Assembly: GCA_963786975.1 (NCBI GenBank)
Contig: CAWBBE010000009.1
Span: 219,923 to 283,922, forward strand
Direction: 5' to 3'
DNA from: Palsa-506 sp963786975
GTDB taxonomy: Bacteria > Actinomycetota > Actinomycetes > Streptosporangiales > Streptosporangiaceae
Length of the DNA stretch: 64,000 bases
Part shown: piece after piece, positions 1 through 9,100 of the stretch
Layout: each line of letters starts with the position of its first letter
How positions within the stretch are numbered: position 1 is the first letter of the stretch
Position numbers and translations under genes: made by a program
Notes under the pieces: model-generated
What the model saw: only the letters and a program-made list of their open reading frames with translations
Database searches by the model: none
Told to the model about the DNA's origin: nothing

Positions 1-216
1 CATCGCCTCGCCGCGGCCGAACCTGGTCCGCAGCTGCGTGTAGGCGGCCGCCGCCGCGGCGAACCTGGCCGGCTCGCCGCCGTCCGGCCGGTCCGGGTGG
101 GTGGCGGCGGCGACCCGGCGCCAGGCTGCCCGGACGTCATCGTCGGTCAGATCCGGCCGGGCCGCCAGGCCGAGCACGGCGAACGGATCGGCGGCCGGCC
201 GCCGCCCGCGGGTCAC
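1..216 (-). CDS. J-domain (DnaJ-like) protein, N-terminal part, runs off window
   Basis: The visible 72 residues contain a J-domain-like segment: a PFAVLGL start, a helix ending in VRAAWRRVAAATHPDRP with the diagnostic HPD tripeptide, and a following alanine-rich helix (FAAAAAAYTQLRTRF). J-domains stimulate the ATPase of DnaK-type chaperones. The GTG start (214-216) overlaps the TGA of the upstream ATPase gene (213-215) as GTGA, so translation is probably coupled. The gene continues beyond base 1, so total length and C-terminal domains are unknown. Co-operonic J-domain proteins next to FtsK-like ATPases are seen in actinobacteria, but their role is not established; the partnership is inferred from position only. 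Confidence 0.75.
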   Translation of the reverse strand, partial: MTRGRRPAADPFAVLGLAARPDLTDDDVRAAWRRVAAATHPDRPDGGEPARFAAAAAAYTQLRTRFGRGEAM

Positions 217-2217
217 CGGCCCGCCTCCGGGCCGAACACGTCGTCCAGGAACCCGCTGACGTCCGGCGGCAGCTGCCGGGGAGGCGGCGGGTCAGGCGGC
301 ACCCGGCCGGCCTGCCCGTCCGCTGCCTGCCCGTCCGCTGCCGGGCCGTTCGCTGCCCGGCTGGCGGTGGCCTGCCCGTCGGCTGCCGGGCCGCCGGCTG
401 GCGGCACCGCGGCGAGCGGGCCGGCTGCCGTCCGGCCCGGGGCGGCCGCCCGGCCCGGCCCAGGCAGCGCCGCGGGGCCGCCGATCAGCCGCTTGACCTG
501 CACGTAGGTCACGCCGCCGCGGTAGATGTAGCCGACCTGGCCGACGTCGAGGGAGCGGATCAGGGCCGGATCCGCGACGGGCGCCTGCCGGATCCGCGAG
601 GTTCCCTGATGACCCCAGACCGGGACGCCGAGCAGCCGCCGGGTGGTGTCGGTGAGCTTGCGCATCCCGGCCAGGCCGGTCACCGGCTCGGGATGCGGGG
701 TGCGCAGCAGCCAGATGCCGCCGTCGGCTGACGCGGCGATCCGGTACCGCTCGTCATCGTCGCCGGCCAGGCCCGTCCAGGACTGGGCGGACACCTGGAC
801 GGCCAGCCCGAGCGACCGGGCCCGCTCGTACAGCTGCCAGATCGGCAGCCGCCTGGATACCGCGCTGAACTCGTCGACGGCCAGCAGGATCTCCCTGGCC
901 TGGCCGCCGCCGGGCGGGCTGGCCGCGTAGCTGGCGAGCAGGTCGGTCAGCGCCCTGGCCTGGCCCTCGGCGACCGAGATCTCCGCGGTGCCCTCCAGGA
1001 TGCAGTACCAGGCGTCGGCGTCGGCGAACGCCGCCCGGGCCGTCCAGCCCGCCGCCGAGCCGCCGGAACAGGGTCCGGAACCGCAGCGCGATATCGCCCA
1101 GCTGGCGCCCGGCGGAGCGGATCAGGGCCAGATCGCCGGGCTGCCCGGCGGCCGCGTAGGCCAGCCCGAGCCAGCCGGGATCGAGCCGGCCGAGAAAGTC
1201 TTCCGAGCTGTCCGGCGGTCCGCACGGCGCGTCGACGGCCAGCGCCACCACCGCCTCCATCACGTCCGCGTAGTAGGCGGCCGCGCCGCTGCCGTGCTCG
1301 ATCAGGTCGAGCAGCGTGGTCGTCAGCTGCCGCGGCGGCAGGGTCCACAGCGACAGGCTGGCCTCGTCCGGCCAGATCGCGGTGGCGCGGGCGCCGGCCG
1401 CGCGCAGTACCCGCCGGGCCCGGTCCGCGATCCGCCTGGCGTCCGCGCCGCCCTTGCAGTCGAGCACCACGAGCAGCGGCGGGCGGCCGAGCCCGGCCGC
1501 GTGCCGCTGCAGCGCCGTGGCCATGAACCCGGCCCACAGCCGCAGTAAGAGCGTCGTCTTCCCGGTCCCCGTGGTACCGATCACGACCTGATGCGAGCGC
1601 ATCCGCTGGTAGGGGATGCTGGCGATCAGGCCCGTGCGATGGCCTACCGTCCTTATCACGGCACCGGCCACGACGGCTCCGTTTCGGCTGGTCAACGGTA
1701 CCGAGCCGGGGGCGGCGATCCTGGCCCGGGCGGCCCGCGCCTGATGCCGCCACTGCCGCTGGTCGAAGGTGACAGCCGAGCCGGGCGACAGGCCGCCGGA
1801 ACCGGTCTCCATCGAGCGGATCCGGTAGGACCAGCCGAGCCCGCCGGCCGCCAGGCCGAGCGGGATCGCGGCCGGCCCGATGACCGCGGCGGCCGCCGGA
1901 TACCGGCCGGCCGCGGCCGCATGCCACATCGCCAGCCAGGCGAGATACGGGGCGGCGAAGACGCGGCGCCAGGACCCGGCGTCGGCCGCGGTCAGCGCCA
2001 GCCAGACGGTGACCATCGGCGCGCAGCGCACGGCCGCGCGATACAGCCGGGCGGACGGCCAGCCGCTGAACCAGGCGGCGGCCACGGCGCCGGCCGCGAC
2101 CAGCGATACCGGCGCGGCCGCGACGATCAGCGCGGCGCAGGCCGCGAGCCGGGTCAGCCGCCAGGCGCCGCGGGCCGCCGCCCGGACCGCGAGCAGGCTG
2201 ACGTACCGGCCGGTCAC
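213..2217 (-). CDS. FtsK/TraB-like membrane-anchored ATPase, with apparent frameshift near 1045
   Basis: The N-terminus has hydrophobic membrane segments (roughly residues 10-165). A P-loop, GTTGTGKTTL, follows near residue 245, then a Walker-B-like LLVVLDCKGG near 285. This is the layout of FtsK/SpoIIIE/TraB DNA-pumping or coupling ATPases. Near 1035-1060 the good coding sense moves to another frame, which continues with ILLAVDEFSAVSRRLP, SAQSWTGL and a low-complexity proline/alanine tail rich in AADGQA repeats. The span is 2005 bases, not a multiple of three, which fits one missing or extra base in a GC-rich stretch. The GTG start (2215-2217) overlaps the upstream TGA as GTGA. I infer a single intact gene with a sequencing indel; a pseudogene is the alternative. 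Confidence 0.7.
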
Positions 2218-2993
2218 CGGGCCGCCCGCGGCGGGACGGCCGGCGCCATCGCGGCACCCGGCGGCAGCGCCCGGATCTCGATCCTGGCCGCCGCGGCGCC
2301 GAGCGCGTCCCTGGCCCGGGTCACGGCGGGCCGGGCGGCGGCGGAGCACAGGTAGACCACCCTGGCGTGCCGCGGCGGCCGCGCGGGCACCAGCACCTCG
2401 GCGGCCGGGCAGCCGTAGTCGCCGGTCCGGCTCAGCAGCTCACGCATGATCGCGGCGGTCCGGGCGACGGTCTTCGGCGTCAGCTCGGCCTCGATTGCCC
2501 AGCACTCGCCCGCCCAGGCGGCCGGGCCGCCGTCCGGCCAGTGCACCTCGCCGTCCGGCAGGTGCTCACGCACCCCCACCCGGCCGCCGCGGCGGGCCCG
2601 CAGCCGCCGCTCGCTGCGCCAGTGGCCGCCGGCCGCGCGGTAGCCGGCCGCGGACTCCAGCGCGAGCCGGACCGCGACCACGGCCCGGATGTGCGCCAGC
2701 CGCGATAACGCCGGCGGCGCCTCGGCGTACGGCAGCCCGCAGCTGGCCAGGCCAGCCCTGGTCAGCCAGACCCACGAGGGGCCGGGGCCGAGCCTGGCCG
2801 ACTCCGCGAGCCGCCGCCGGCGCCAGCGGGCCGCGATTTCCCGCGCCCTGGGCTCGCCGACACCCAGCACGGAGGCGAGCTGGTCTAACTGGACGCCGTA
2901 CATCTCGGCGGCGAACAGCAGCCCGGTGACGTCGCGCCCGGCGAGGTTGCCGCCAGCCGCCGGGGGAGCCGATGCCCCTTCTGCCGGGATCAC
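2214..2993 (-). CDS. Winged-helix protein resembling the replication-relaxation family
   Basis: 259 residues from a GTG start. The N-terminal 90 residues read as a winged helix-turn-helix (LASVLGVGEPRAREIAARW, then a wing with WVWLTRAG). A charged middle section follows, with HWPDG and WAIEAELTPK, then VLVPARPPRHARVVYLC. These are typical of actinobacterial replication-relaxation (MobC/relaxosome-like) proteins. It heads a three-gene minus-strand operon with an FtsK-like ATPase and a J-domain protein, each joined by a 4-base GTGA overlap, so the three probably act together. No clear Shine-Dalgarno sequence precedes the GTG; the first residues may be misassigned. Family assignment is by pattern, not alignment. 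Confidence 0.55.
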   Translation of the reverse strand: MIPAEGASAPPAAGGNLAGRDVTGLLFAAEMYGVQLDQLASVLGVGEPRAREIAARWRRRRLAESARLGPGPSWVWLTRAGLASCGLPYAEAPPALSRLAHIRAVVAVRLALESAAGYRAAGGHWRSERRLRARRGGRVGVREHLPDGEVHWPDGGPAAWAGECWAIEAELTPKTVARTAAIMRELLSRTGDYGCPAAEVLVPARPPRHARVVYLCSAAARPAVTRARDALGAAAARIEIRALPPGAAMAPAVPPRAAR

Positions 2994-3213
2994 CCGACTA
3001 TCACATCATGGGCGGCGGCGCGAAGCCGCGCACCGGCCGCAAACCCGGGTTCCGCGGCCGCCCCGGCGCTCCCGGCCAGGGGGCGGTGCTGGCGGCGGCC
3101 GCGGTGGTACGGCACAATGACATCCGGTACCTGCAACTCCGGATGGTCGCCGGCTGCCGCTGGCGATGAGGTCGTTGGGGAAGACGCACCTCATCTGCTG
3201 GCTGGGAGGCCTC

Positions 3214-3812
3214 GTGACCGTACATGGCGTGTTGCAGGTTCACTCTGCGCCCCCGGCGCTGAGCCCGCATATCGAGTGGGCAGTGGCGGGGGTTATCGGC
3301 GTGCCGGTGTCGCTGCCCTGGGTCGACCAGCCGGCGTCGCCGGGCACGGTGCGCACCGAGCTGAACTGGCAGGGCCGGCCGGGGCCGGCGGGGCGATCAC
3401 GTCCGCGCTGGCCGGCTGGAACCTGCTCAGGTTCGAGGTCACCGAGGAGGCCAGCGCGGGATGCGACGCGGTCCGTTACAGCTGCACCCCGTCGCTCGGC
3501 ACCTTTTCTGCCGTCATCTCGGCCAATGGTGACGTGCTGGTCCCCGAGGGGCGGCTGCGCGCCGCCATGACGCTCGCGGCCGCTTCGGTGCCCGCCGGGT
3601 TCAGGGCCGGCCTGCCTGCCGCGGACGAGGCCTCGCCGGGCGACGGCATCCGCGGGCTGCGCGAGGTGCACGGGCCGCGGCACCCGGCGCTGGGCGGCTC
3701 GCTGGAGGCCGAGCTCCGGCTGCTGCTCGGCCAGCCCTGGGATGACGAGCTTGAGCCCTTCCGGCATGCCGCGGCCGGTGCCCCGGTGCGCTGGCTGCAC
3801 GCCACCGGCTGA
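3214..3812 (+). CDS. DUF3145 family protein, apparent frameshift near 3385
   Basis: The first 60 residues (VTVHGVLQVHSAPPALSPHIEWAVAGVIGV) and the rest (AGWNLLRFEVTEE, YSCTPSLGTFSA, PWDDELEPFRHA, GAPVRWLHATG) match the DUF3145 family, which is conserved across actinobacteria and has no known function. The two halves lie in different frames; the switch falls in the G/C-rich stretch 3375-3400. The span is 599 bases, fitting a one-base indel. The GTG start has a good ribosome site, GGGAGG, at 3204-3209. An insert of about 30 residues (PAADEASPGDGIRG region) precedes the conserved C-terminus. It is probably an intact gene spoiled by a consensus error. Confidence 0.8.
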
Positions 3813-3888
3813 CCGCGCTGCACCGCCGGCCGGTCCCGGCCGATCGCAGCTGCGACGATGGGCTGAGGCGGCAGGAGGAGAAGGCAGC

Positions 3889-4863
3889 GTGGCTCAGAAG
3901 ATCATCATCGACTGCGATCCGGGAATCGACGACGCCCTGGCACTCGCCTTCGCGCACGGCGACCCCGGCCTTGAGGTCTGCGGGATCACTACCGTGGCCG
4001 GCAACGTCGGCCTGGATCTGACCACGGCCAACGCGCTGCGCGTGCGGGACTTCGCCGGCCTGGCGGGCGTGCCGGTGGTGCCGGGCAGCGCGCGGCCGCT
4101 GCTGCGGCCGGCGCTGGACGCGGGGCACATTCACGGTGATACCGGGCTGGGCGGAGCGCGGCTGCCGGCCGCGGCGTCCGGGCCCGCGCCCGGCCATGCG
4201 GTGGATTACCTGGTCGACACCATCAGCGCGGCGCCGGGGGAGATCACCCTGGTCGCCATCGGGCCGCTGACCAACATCGCGCTCGCGCTGCGGCGCGAGC
4301 CCGCGCTCACCGGCCTGGTCCGGGATTTCGTGATCATGGGCGGCTCGGCCGGCCGGGGCAACGCCACGCCGGCCGCCGAATTCAACATCCTGGCGGATCC
4401 GGAGGCGGCGGCCATCGTGTTCAGCGCCGGCTGGACGGTGACCATGATCGGGCTGGACGTGACGCTGCGGGCCCGGGTGACCGCCGCGGTGCGGGACCGG
4501 CTGCGCGGCCTCGGGCCGCTGGCCGACCGCCTGCTGCTGCCCAGCCTGGCCGGCTACCGCACGATCCGCCCGGCCGGGCCCGGCGCCGCTGAGCCTGACT
4601 GGCCAGCGGACCTGATGGCCCCGGCCGTGCATGACGTGTGCGCGGTCGCCAGGGTTACCCGGCCCGGGCTGATCAGCTGCGTGCCCGCGCTGGTGCAGGT
4701 GGAGACCACCGGGCGGCTGACCAGCGGGATGACCGTCACGGACTTCACCGCCCCGGCCGGGCAGCACAACGCCATGGTCGGCACCGGGATTGACGTGGAC
4801 GGCTTCTGGGACCTGGTGCTGAGCGCCTACCAGCGGGTCGCGGACGGGATGGCGCGCCGGTAA
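3889..4863 (+). CDS. Inosine/uridine-preferring nucleoside hydrolase
   Basis: 324 residues. The N-terminal KIIIDCDPGIDDALAL carries the calcium-binding DxDxxxDD signature of nucleoside hydrolases. Later family blocks are present: TTVAGNV, HGDTGLGG, VAIGPLTNIALAL, IMGGSAGRGNATPAAEFNI and a C-terminal VHDVCAVA with the catalytic-pocket HD. These enzymes split the N-glycosidic bond of ribonucleosides to free base and ribose in the cytoplasm, for purine/pyrimidine salvage. The GTG start is preceded by AGGAGGAG (3872-3879). An in-frame upstream extension exists but lacks family similarity. The gene ends at a strong palindrome shared with the convergent accD gene. Confidence 0.93.
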   Translation: MAQKIIIDCDPGIDDALALAFAHGDPGLEVCGITTVAGNVGLDLTTANALRVRDFAGLAGVPVVPGSARPLLRPALDAGHIHGDTGLGGARLPAAASGPAPGHAVDYLVDTISAAPGEITLVAIGPLTNIALALRREPALTGLVRDFVIMGGSAGRGNATPAAEFNILADPEAAAIVFSAGWTVTMIGLDVTLRARVTAAVRDRLRGLGPLADRLLLPSLAGYRTIRPAGPGAAEPDWPADLMAPAVHDVCAVARVTRPGLISCVPALVQVETTGRLTSGMTVTDFTAPAGQHNAMVGTGIDVDGFWDLVLSAYQRVADGMARR

Positions 4864-4864
4864 C

Positions 4865-4890
4865 GGCGGCCCGGCCCGGGCCGGGCCGCC
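4865..4890. terminator. Bidirectional terminator palindrome
   Basis: A perfect 26-base palindrome, entirely G and C, lies between the convergent nucleoside hydrolase and accD genes, directly after one stop and directly before the other. No T-tract follows, as is usual for actinomycete terminators. Confidence 0.7.
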
Positions 4891-4893
4891 CTC

Positions 4894-6387
4894 TCAGAGC
4901 GGGATGTTGCCGTGCATGCCGCGGTGCGACGGCACGGCGGCGATGGCCCGGGCGATCGCCTGCCGGGTCTTGGCCGGCTCGATGATCTCGTCGACGACGC
5001 CGAGCTCTATCGCCCGGTGCAGGCCGCCGGCCTCGCGCTCGTGCTCGGCCGCCAATTCCGCCTCGGCCTCGTGCCGCTGCCCGGCAGGCACCTCGGCGAG
5101 CGTCCGCCGGTGCAGGATCCGCACCGCGGCGACCGCCCCCATCACGGCTATCCCCGCGCCGGGCCAGGCGAATACCCGGGTCGCGCCCAGCGCGCGGGAG
5201 TTCATCGCGATGTAGGCACCGCCGTAGGCCTTGCGGGTGACCAGCGTCACGCGCGGGACCGTTGCCTCGGCGAACGCGTGCAGCAGCTTGGCCCCCCGGC
5301 GGACCACGCCGTCCCATTCCTGGCCGACGCCGGGCAGGTAGCCGGGCACGTCCACGATGACGGCCAGCGGCACCCCGAACGCGTCGCACATGCGGACGAA
5401 CCTGGCGGCCTTCTCCGCGGAGGTCGCGTCCAGGCAGCCGCCCAGCCGGAGCGGGTTGTTGGCGATCACGCCGATTGTCCGGCCGCCCAGCCTGCCCAGG
5501 GTGGTCACCACGTTCGGTGCCCAGCGCGGGTGCAGCTCGATGCCCGGCTCGTCGAGCAGCCCCCTGATCAGCGGATGCACATCGTAGGCACGCCGCGGCG
5601 ACTCGGGCAGCAGCGCGCCCAGGTCGGTGTCGCCGAGCGCGCCGCCCGGGCTGTCGCCGTCGGCGGCACCCGGCGCCGGGCCCTGCTGGCCGAGCAGCAG
5701 GGCCAGCTGCCGCGCGGTGCTGATCGCCTCCGCGTCCGTGGCGGTGACCAGGTGCACGACGCCGGACCGGCGGCTGTGCGGCTCCGGGCCGCCGAGCCGC
5801 TCGGAGTCGACGTCCTCGCCGGTCACGCTGCGGACCACGTCCGGCCCGGTGACGAAGATCCGGCCCTTGTCGGACAGGATCACCAGGTCGGTGAGCGCCG
5901 GGCCGTAGGCGGCGCCGCCGGCCGCCGAGCCGAGCACCACCGAGATCTGCGGCACCACGCCGGACGCGCGGGTCATCGCGGCGAACACGGTACCGACGGC
6001 GTGCAGGCTCTCCACGCCCTCCCGCAGCCTCGCGCCGCCGGAGTGCCACAGCCCGATCACCGGCGCGCCGACCATGATGGCGTGGTCGTAGGCGACCACG
6101 ATGGCCTCGCACCCGGCGGCGCCCATCGCGCCGCCCTGGACCCGCGGGTCGCTGGCGAACGCGACCGCGGTCATGCCGTCGATCGTGCCGGCCCCGGCCA
6201 GCACGCCGCTGCCGTCCGGCACGGTCAGCAGATCCAGCGAGCCGGGGTCGAACAGCGCCGCCAGCCTGACCCCGGGGTCGCGGGGGCCGCCGGAGGTGCG
6301 GGCCGCGGCGGCGGGGGCAGGCCCAGGCGGTGCGGCAGGCGCGGGCGGGGGCGGGGCGACCGGGATCCGGCTGTCCAGAACGGTCAC
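4894..6387 (-). CDS. accD: Acyl-CoA carboxylase carboxyltransferase (beta) subunit
   Basis: 497 residues from a GTG at 6385-6387, with the ribosome site AAGGAGA 5 bases upstream. A proline/alanine-rich N-terminus (about 45 residues) precedes the carboxyltransferase fold: DPRVQGGAMGAAGCEAI, GLWHSGGARLREGVESL, VLGSAAGGAAYGPALTD and, in the C-terminal half, VDVPGYLPGVGQEWDG and TRKAYGGAYIAMNS. The enzyme moves carboxyl from biotin to an acyl-CoA, usually acetyl- or propionyl-CoA, giving malonyl- or methylmalonyl-CoA. It is the last gene of the fabD-fabH-acpP-fabF run, 34 bases after fabF, a position analogous to accD6 after kasA-kasB in mycobacteria. This suggests malonyl-CoA supply for fatty-acid synthesis. 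No biotin carboxylase gene is in the window. Confidence 0.9.
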   Translation of the reverse strand: MTVLDSRIPVAPPPPAPAAPPGPAPAAAARTSGGPRDPGVRLAALFDPGSLDLLTVPDGSGVLAGAGTIDGMTAVAFASDPRVQGGAMGAAGCEAIVVAYDHAIMVGAPVIGLWHSGGARLREGVESLHAVGTVFAAMTRASGVVPQISVVLGSAAGGAAYGPALTDLVILSDKGRIFVTGPDVVRSVTGEDVDSERLGGPEPHSRRSGVVHLVTATDAEAISTARQLALLLGQQGPAPGAADGDSPGGALGDTDLGALLPESPRRAYDVHPLIRGLLDEPGIELHPRWAPNVVTTLGRLGGRTIGVIANNPLRLGGCLDATSAEKAARFVRMCDAFGVPLAVIVDVPGYLPGVGQEWDGVVRRGAKLLHAFAEATVPRVTLVTRKAYGGAYIAMNSRALGATRVFAWPGAGIAVMGAVAAVRILHRRTLAEVPAGQRHEAEAELAAEHEREAGGLHRAIELGVVDEIIEPAKTRQAIARAIAAVPSHRGMHGNIPL

Positions 6388-6421
6388 GTCAGTCTCCTTC
6401 GGTGCGGCAGGCACGCTCGGC

Positions 6422-7670
6422 TCAGGCGGCGGTGAAGGCAAGCGCGACATTATGCCCGCCGAAGCCGAATGAGTTGTTCAGGACGGCCATCGGGCCGCTG
6501 GCCCGGGCGCGCAGTTCCCGCGGCTCGGCCGCGATTAGCAGGCCGGCGTCGTCGTCGGGGTCTTCGAGGTTGATGGTCGGCGGCGCGACCTTGTCGCGCA
6601 GCGCCAGGATCGCGGCCACCGACTCGACCGCGCCGGCGCCGCCGAGCAGGTGCCCGGTCATCGACTTGGTGGCCGATACGACCACGCCGCTGGCGGCGCT
6701 GCCGAGGGCCGCGGCGATGGCCTGGGCCTCCACCACGTCGCCCGCCGGGGTCGATGTCGCATGCGCGTTGACGTGCACGACCTGGCCGGCGCTGACCCGG
6801 GCGTCAGCGAGTACCCGGGTCATGGCGCTGACGATGCCGGTGCCCGCCGGGTCCGGCTGGGCGATGTGGTGGGCGTCGGCGGAGTAGCCGACCCCGGCGG
6901 CGACCGCGTACACGGTCGCGCCGCGGCGGGCCGCGTGCTCGGCCGACTCCAGCACCACCATCCCCGCGCCCTCGCCGAGCACGAAGCCGTCCCGGCCCTT
7001 GTCGAACGGCCGGGACGCGCGCTCCGGCTCGTCGTTGCGGGTGGACAGCGCCCGCATCGCCGCGAACGCGGCGATGTTCAGCTGCATGATCGCGGCCTCG
7101 GTGCCGCCCGCCAGCACGATGTCGGCGCGCCCGGACCTGATCATGTCCATCGCGTAGCCGATCGCCTCGGCGCCGGAAGCGCACGCGCTGACCGTGGTGT
7201 GCACCCCGGCGCGGGCGCCAAGCTCAAGGCTGATCCAGCCGGCCGAGCCGTTCGGCATGAGCATCGGAACGGTGAACGGCGAGAGCCGCTGCCAGCCCTT
7301 CTCCCGGAGCGTGTCGTAGGCGGCCAGGGTCGAGGCGATGCCGCCGATGCCGCTGGACACGACCACGCCGAGCCGCTCCGGGTCGACATCGCCGAGCGCC
7401 GGCGTCGGCCCATGCCTCGCGCGCGGCGATGATGGCGAACTGCTCGCACCGGTCCAGGCGGCGGGCCTGCACGCGATCGATCAGCGTCGCGGGCTCGGCC
7501 GCCGCCCAGGCCGCGATCCGGGCCGGGAGCTCGGCTGCCCAGTCGTCGGTCAGCTCGCGCACGCCGCTGCGCCCGGCCAGCAGCGCCTCCCAGGTCGACG
7601 CGACGTCAGCGCCCAGCGGCGTGATCGCACCTAGCCCGGTGACGACGACATCTGTCCGGTCTGTGCCCAC
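6422..7670 (-). CDS. fabF: 3-oxoacyl-ACP synthase II (FabF), apparent frameshift near 7395
   Basis: The N-terminal part (TDVVVTGLGAITPLGADV) and the larger C-terminal part lie in different frames; sense passes from AWADAGA to GDVDPERLGVVVSSGIGG around 7390-7400. The catalytic cysteine is in TVSACASGAEAIG, and the two histidines are in VNAHATSTPAGD and SMTGHLLGGAGAVE, so the active site is complete. FabF condenses malonyl-ACP with growing acyl-ACP in type II fatty-acid synthesis. The span is 1249 bases, one more than a multiple of three. Because this step is normally essential and all motifs survive, a sequencing indel is much more likely than a pseudogene. Confidence 0.9.
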
Positions 7671-7748
7671 TGCGGTATCACTCCTCAGGTCGGGTAACGC
7701 GGCGCCGTGCTGGCAGCGGGGCGGCGCCGCGCCGCGGTGCTGCCCCGG

Positions 7749-8003
7749 TCAGGCGGATACGCCGGCCCGCCCGACGTAGTCGATGACGTCCTGCACGGTC
7801 TTGAGGTCCTTCAGCTGGTCGTCAGGGATCTCGACGCCGAACTTGTCCTGGGCCGCCACCGCGATCTCGACCATGGACAGCGAGTCGATGTCCAGGTCGT
7901 CGACGAACGTCTTCTCGGGGGTGACCTGGTCGGCGGGGACGCCGGCCACCTCGTCGATGATCTCGCCGAGGCCTGCCAGGATTTCCTGCTCCGTCATGGC
8001 CAT
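7749..8003 (-). CDS. acpP: Acyl carrier protein
   Basis: 84 residues, the usual size. It is acidic and helical, with the phosphopantetheine site at the serine of DIDSLSMVE (about residue 41), followed by VEIAVAAQDKFGVEIPDD and a C-terminal KTVQDVIDYV helix. The holo form carries the growing acyl chain between FabD, FabH and FabF, whose genes surround it. A ribosome site AAGGAGA lies 10-12 bases before the ATG at 8003; a second in-frame ATG two codons later is also possible. Confidence 0.96.
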   Translation of the reverse strand: MAMTEQEILAGLGEIIDEVAGVPADQVTPEKTFVDDLDIDSLSMVEIAVAAQDKFGVEIPDDQLKDLKTVQDVIDYVGRAGVSA

Positions 8004-8075
8004 TTCCGTTCTGTCTCCTTAACTTCGGGTGTTCTCTGCGGGGTGGTCGGGGCCCGGGCGGTCGCCCCGGCCCGG

Positions 8076-9044
8076 TCAGGGCAGGATGATCACCTGCGCG
8101 GCGTAGCAGATGCCGGCGCCGAAGCCGATCAGCAGGGCCAGCCCCCCTGAGCCGAGCTCGCCGCGCTCGATCATCCGGGACAGCGCGAGCGGGATCGACG
8201 CGGACGACGTGTTGCCGGCGGTCACGATGTCGTCGGCCACGACCGCCTGCGGGGCGCCGACCTTGCGGGCGATCGCCTCGATGATGCGCAGGTTCGCCTG
8301 GTGCGGCACGAACGCGGCCAGCTGGCCCGGCTCGACGCCGGCCGCCTCGCAGGCCCTCCTGGCCACCGGGTGCAGCGCGGTGGTCGCCCACCGGAAGACG
8401 GCCTGGCCCTCCTGGAAGATGAACGAGTTCCGGTCCCTGACGTAGATCTTGTCGGCCATCTCGCCGGCGCTGCCCCAGACCACCGGCCCGATGCCCGGCT
8501 CGTCGGCCGGGTCGGCGACCGGGCCGACGACGGCTGCGCCGGCCCCGTCGGCGAAGATGATCGCGGTCGACCGGTCGGTCCAGTCGATCCACTGGGACAG
8601 TTTCTCGGCCCCGATGACCAGGACGTTGCTGGCCGTGCCGGCCCGCACGGCGTCGCTGGCGCTGGCCAGCGCGTAGCAGAAGCCCGCGCACGCCGCGTTC
8701 AGGTCGTAGGCGCCGGGAGCGGCGATGCCGAGCCGCCGGGCCACCGTGGCGGCGGTGTTCGGGATCTGTACCTCGGCCGTGCAGGTCGCGACGATCACCA
8801 GGTCGATGTCGGCCGGGGACAGGCCGCTGGCCGCCAGTGCCTTGCCGCCGGCCGCGGCGGCCATGTCGGCCACCGTCTCGTCCGGGCCGGCGATCCGCCG
8901 GCTGGCGATGCCGACCCGGCTGCGGATCCACTCGTCGCTGGTGTCCATGGCCGCCGCCAGCTCGTCGTTGCCGACGACCCGGGCCGGCTGGTAGCCGCCG
9001 AATGCCAGGATCCGCGCGCCCGCTGAGCCCTCGGTGAGTCGCAT
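8076..9044 (-). CDS. fabH: 3-oxoacyl-ACP synthase III (FabH)
   Basis: 322 residues. The catalytic Cys-His-Asn triad is visible: Cys in LNAACAGFCYAL, His in FVPHQANLRI and Asn in IVTAGNTSSASIP. Other family blocks are TSDEWIRSRVGI, GADEKLSQW-like GAEKLSQWIDWTDRST and the C-terminal LLIGFGAGICYAAQV. FabH starts fatty-acid synthesis by condensing an acyl-CoA (often branched in actinomycetes) with malonyl-ACP. The ATG at 9042-9044 follows a GAAAGG ribosome site. The frame stays open far upstream through fabD, but that extension is antisense-like GC-rich noise. The gene lies between fabD and acpP. Confidence 0.96.
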   Translation of the reverse strand: MRLTEGSAGARILAFGGYQPARVVGNDELAAAMDTSDEWIRSRVGIASRRIAGPDETVADMAAAAGGKALAASGLSPADIDLVIVATCTAEVQIPNTAATVARRLGIAAPGAYDLNAACAGFCYALASASDAVRAGTASNVLVIGAEKLSQWIDWTDRSTAIIFADGAGAAVVGPVADPADEPGIGPVVWGSAGEMADKIYVRDRNSFIFQEGQAVFRWATTALHPVARRACEAAGVEPGQLAAFVPHQANLRIIEAIARKVGAPQAVVADDIVTAGNTSSASIPLALSRMIERGELGSGGLALLIGFGAGICYAAQVIILP

Positions 9045-9100
9045 CCGGGTCCTGCCTTTCGGAGCCAGTCCGGCGGCGTCCGCCGCCGGGAGGTCGGGAG

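Noticed and set aside
3742..3888. 49-codon N-terminal extension of the nucleoside hydrolase
   Set aside because: It overlaps the end of the DUF3145 gene, has no family similarity, and the GTG at 3889 has a strong ribosome site directly before the conserved KIIIDCDPG.
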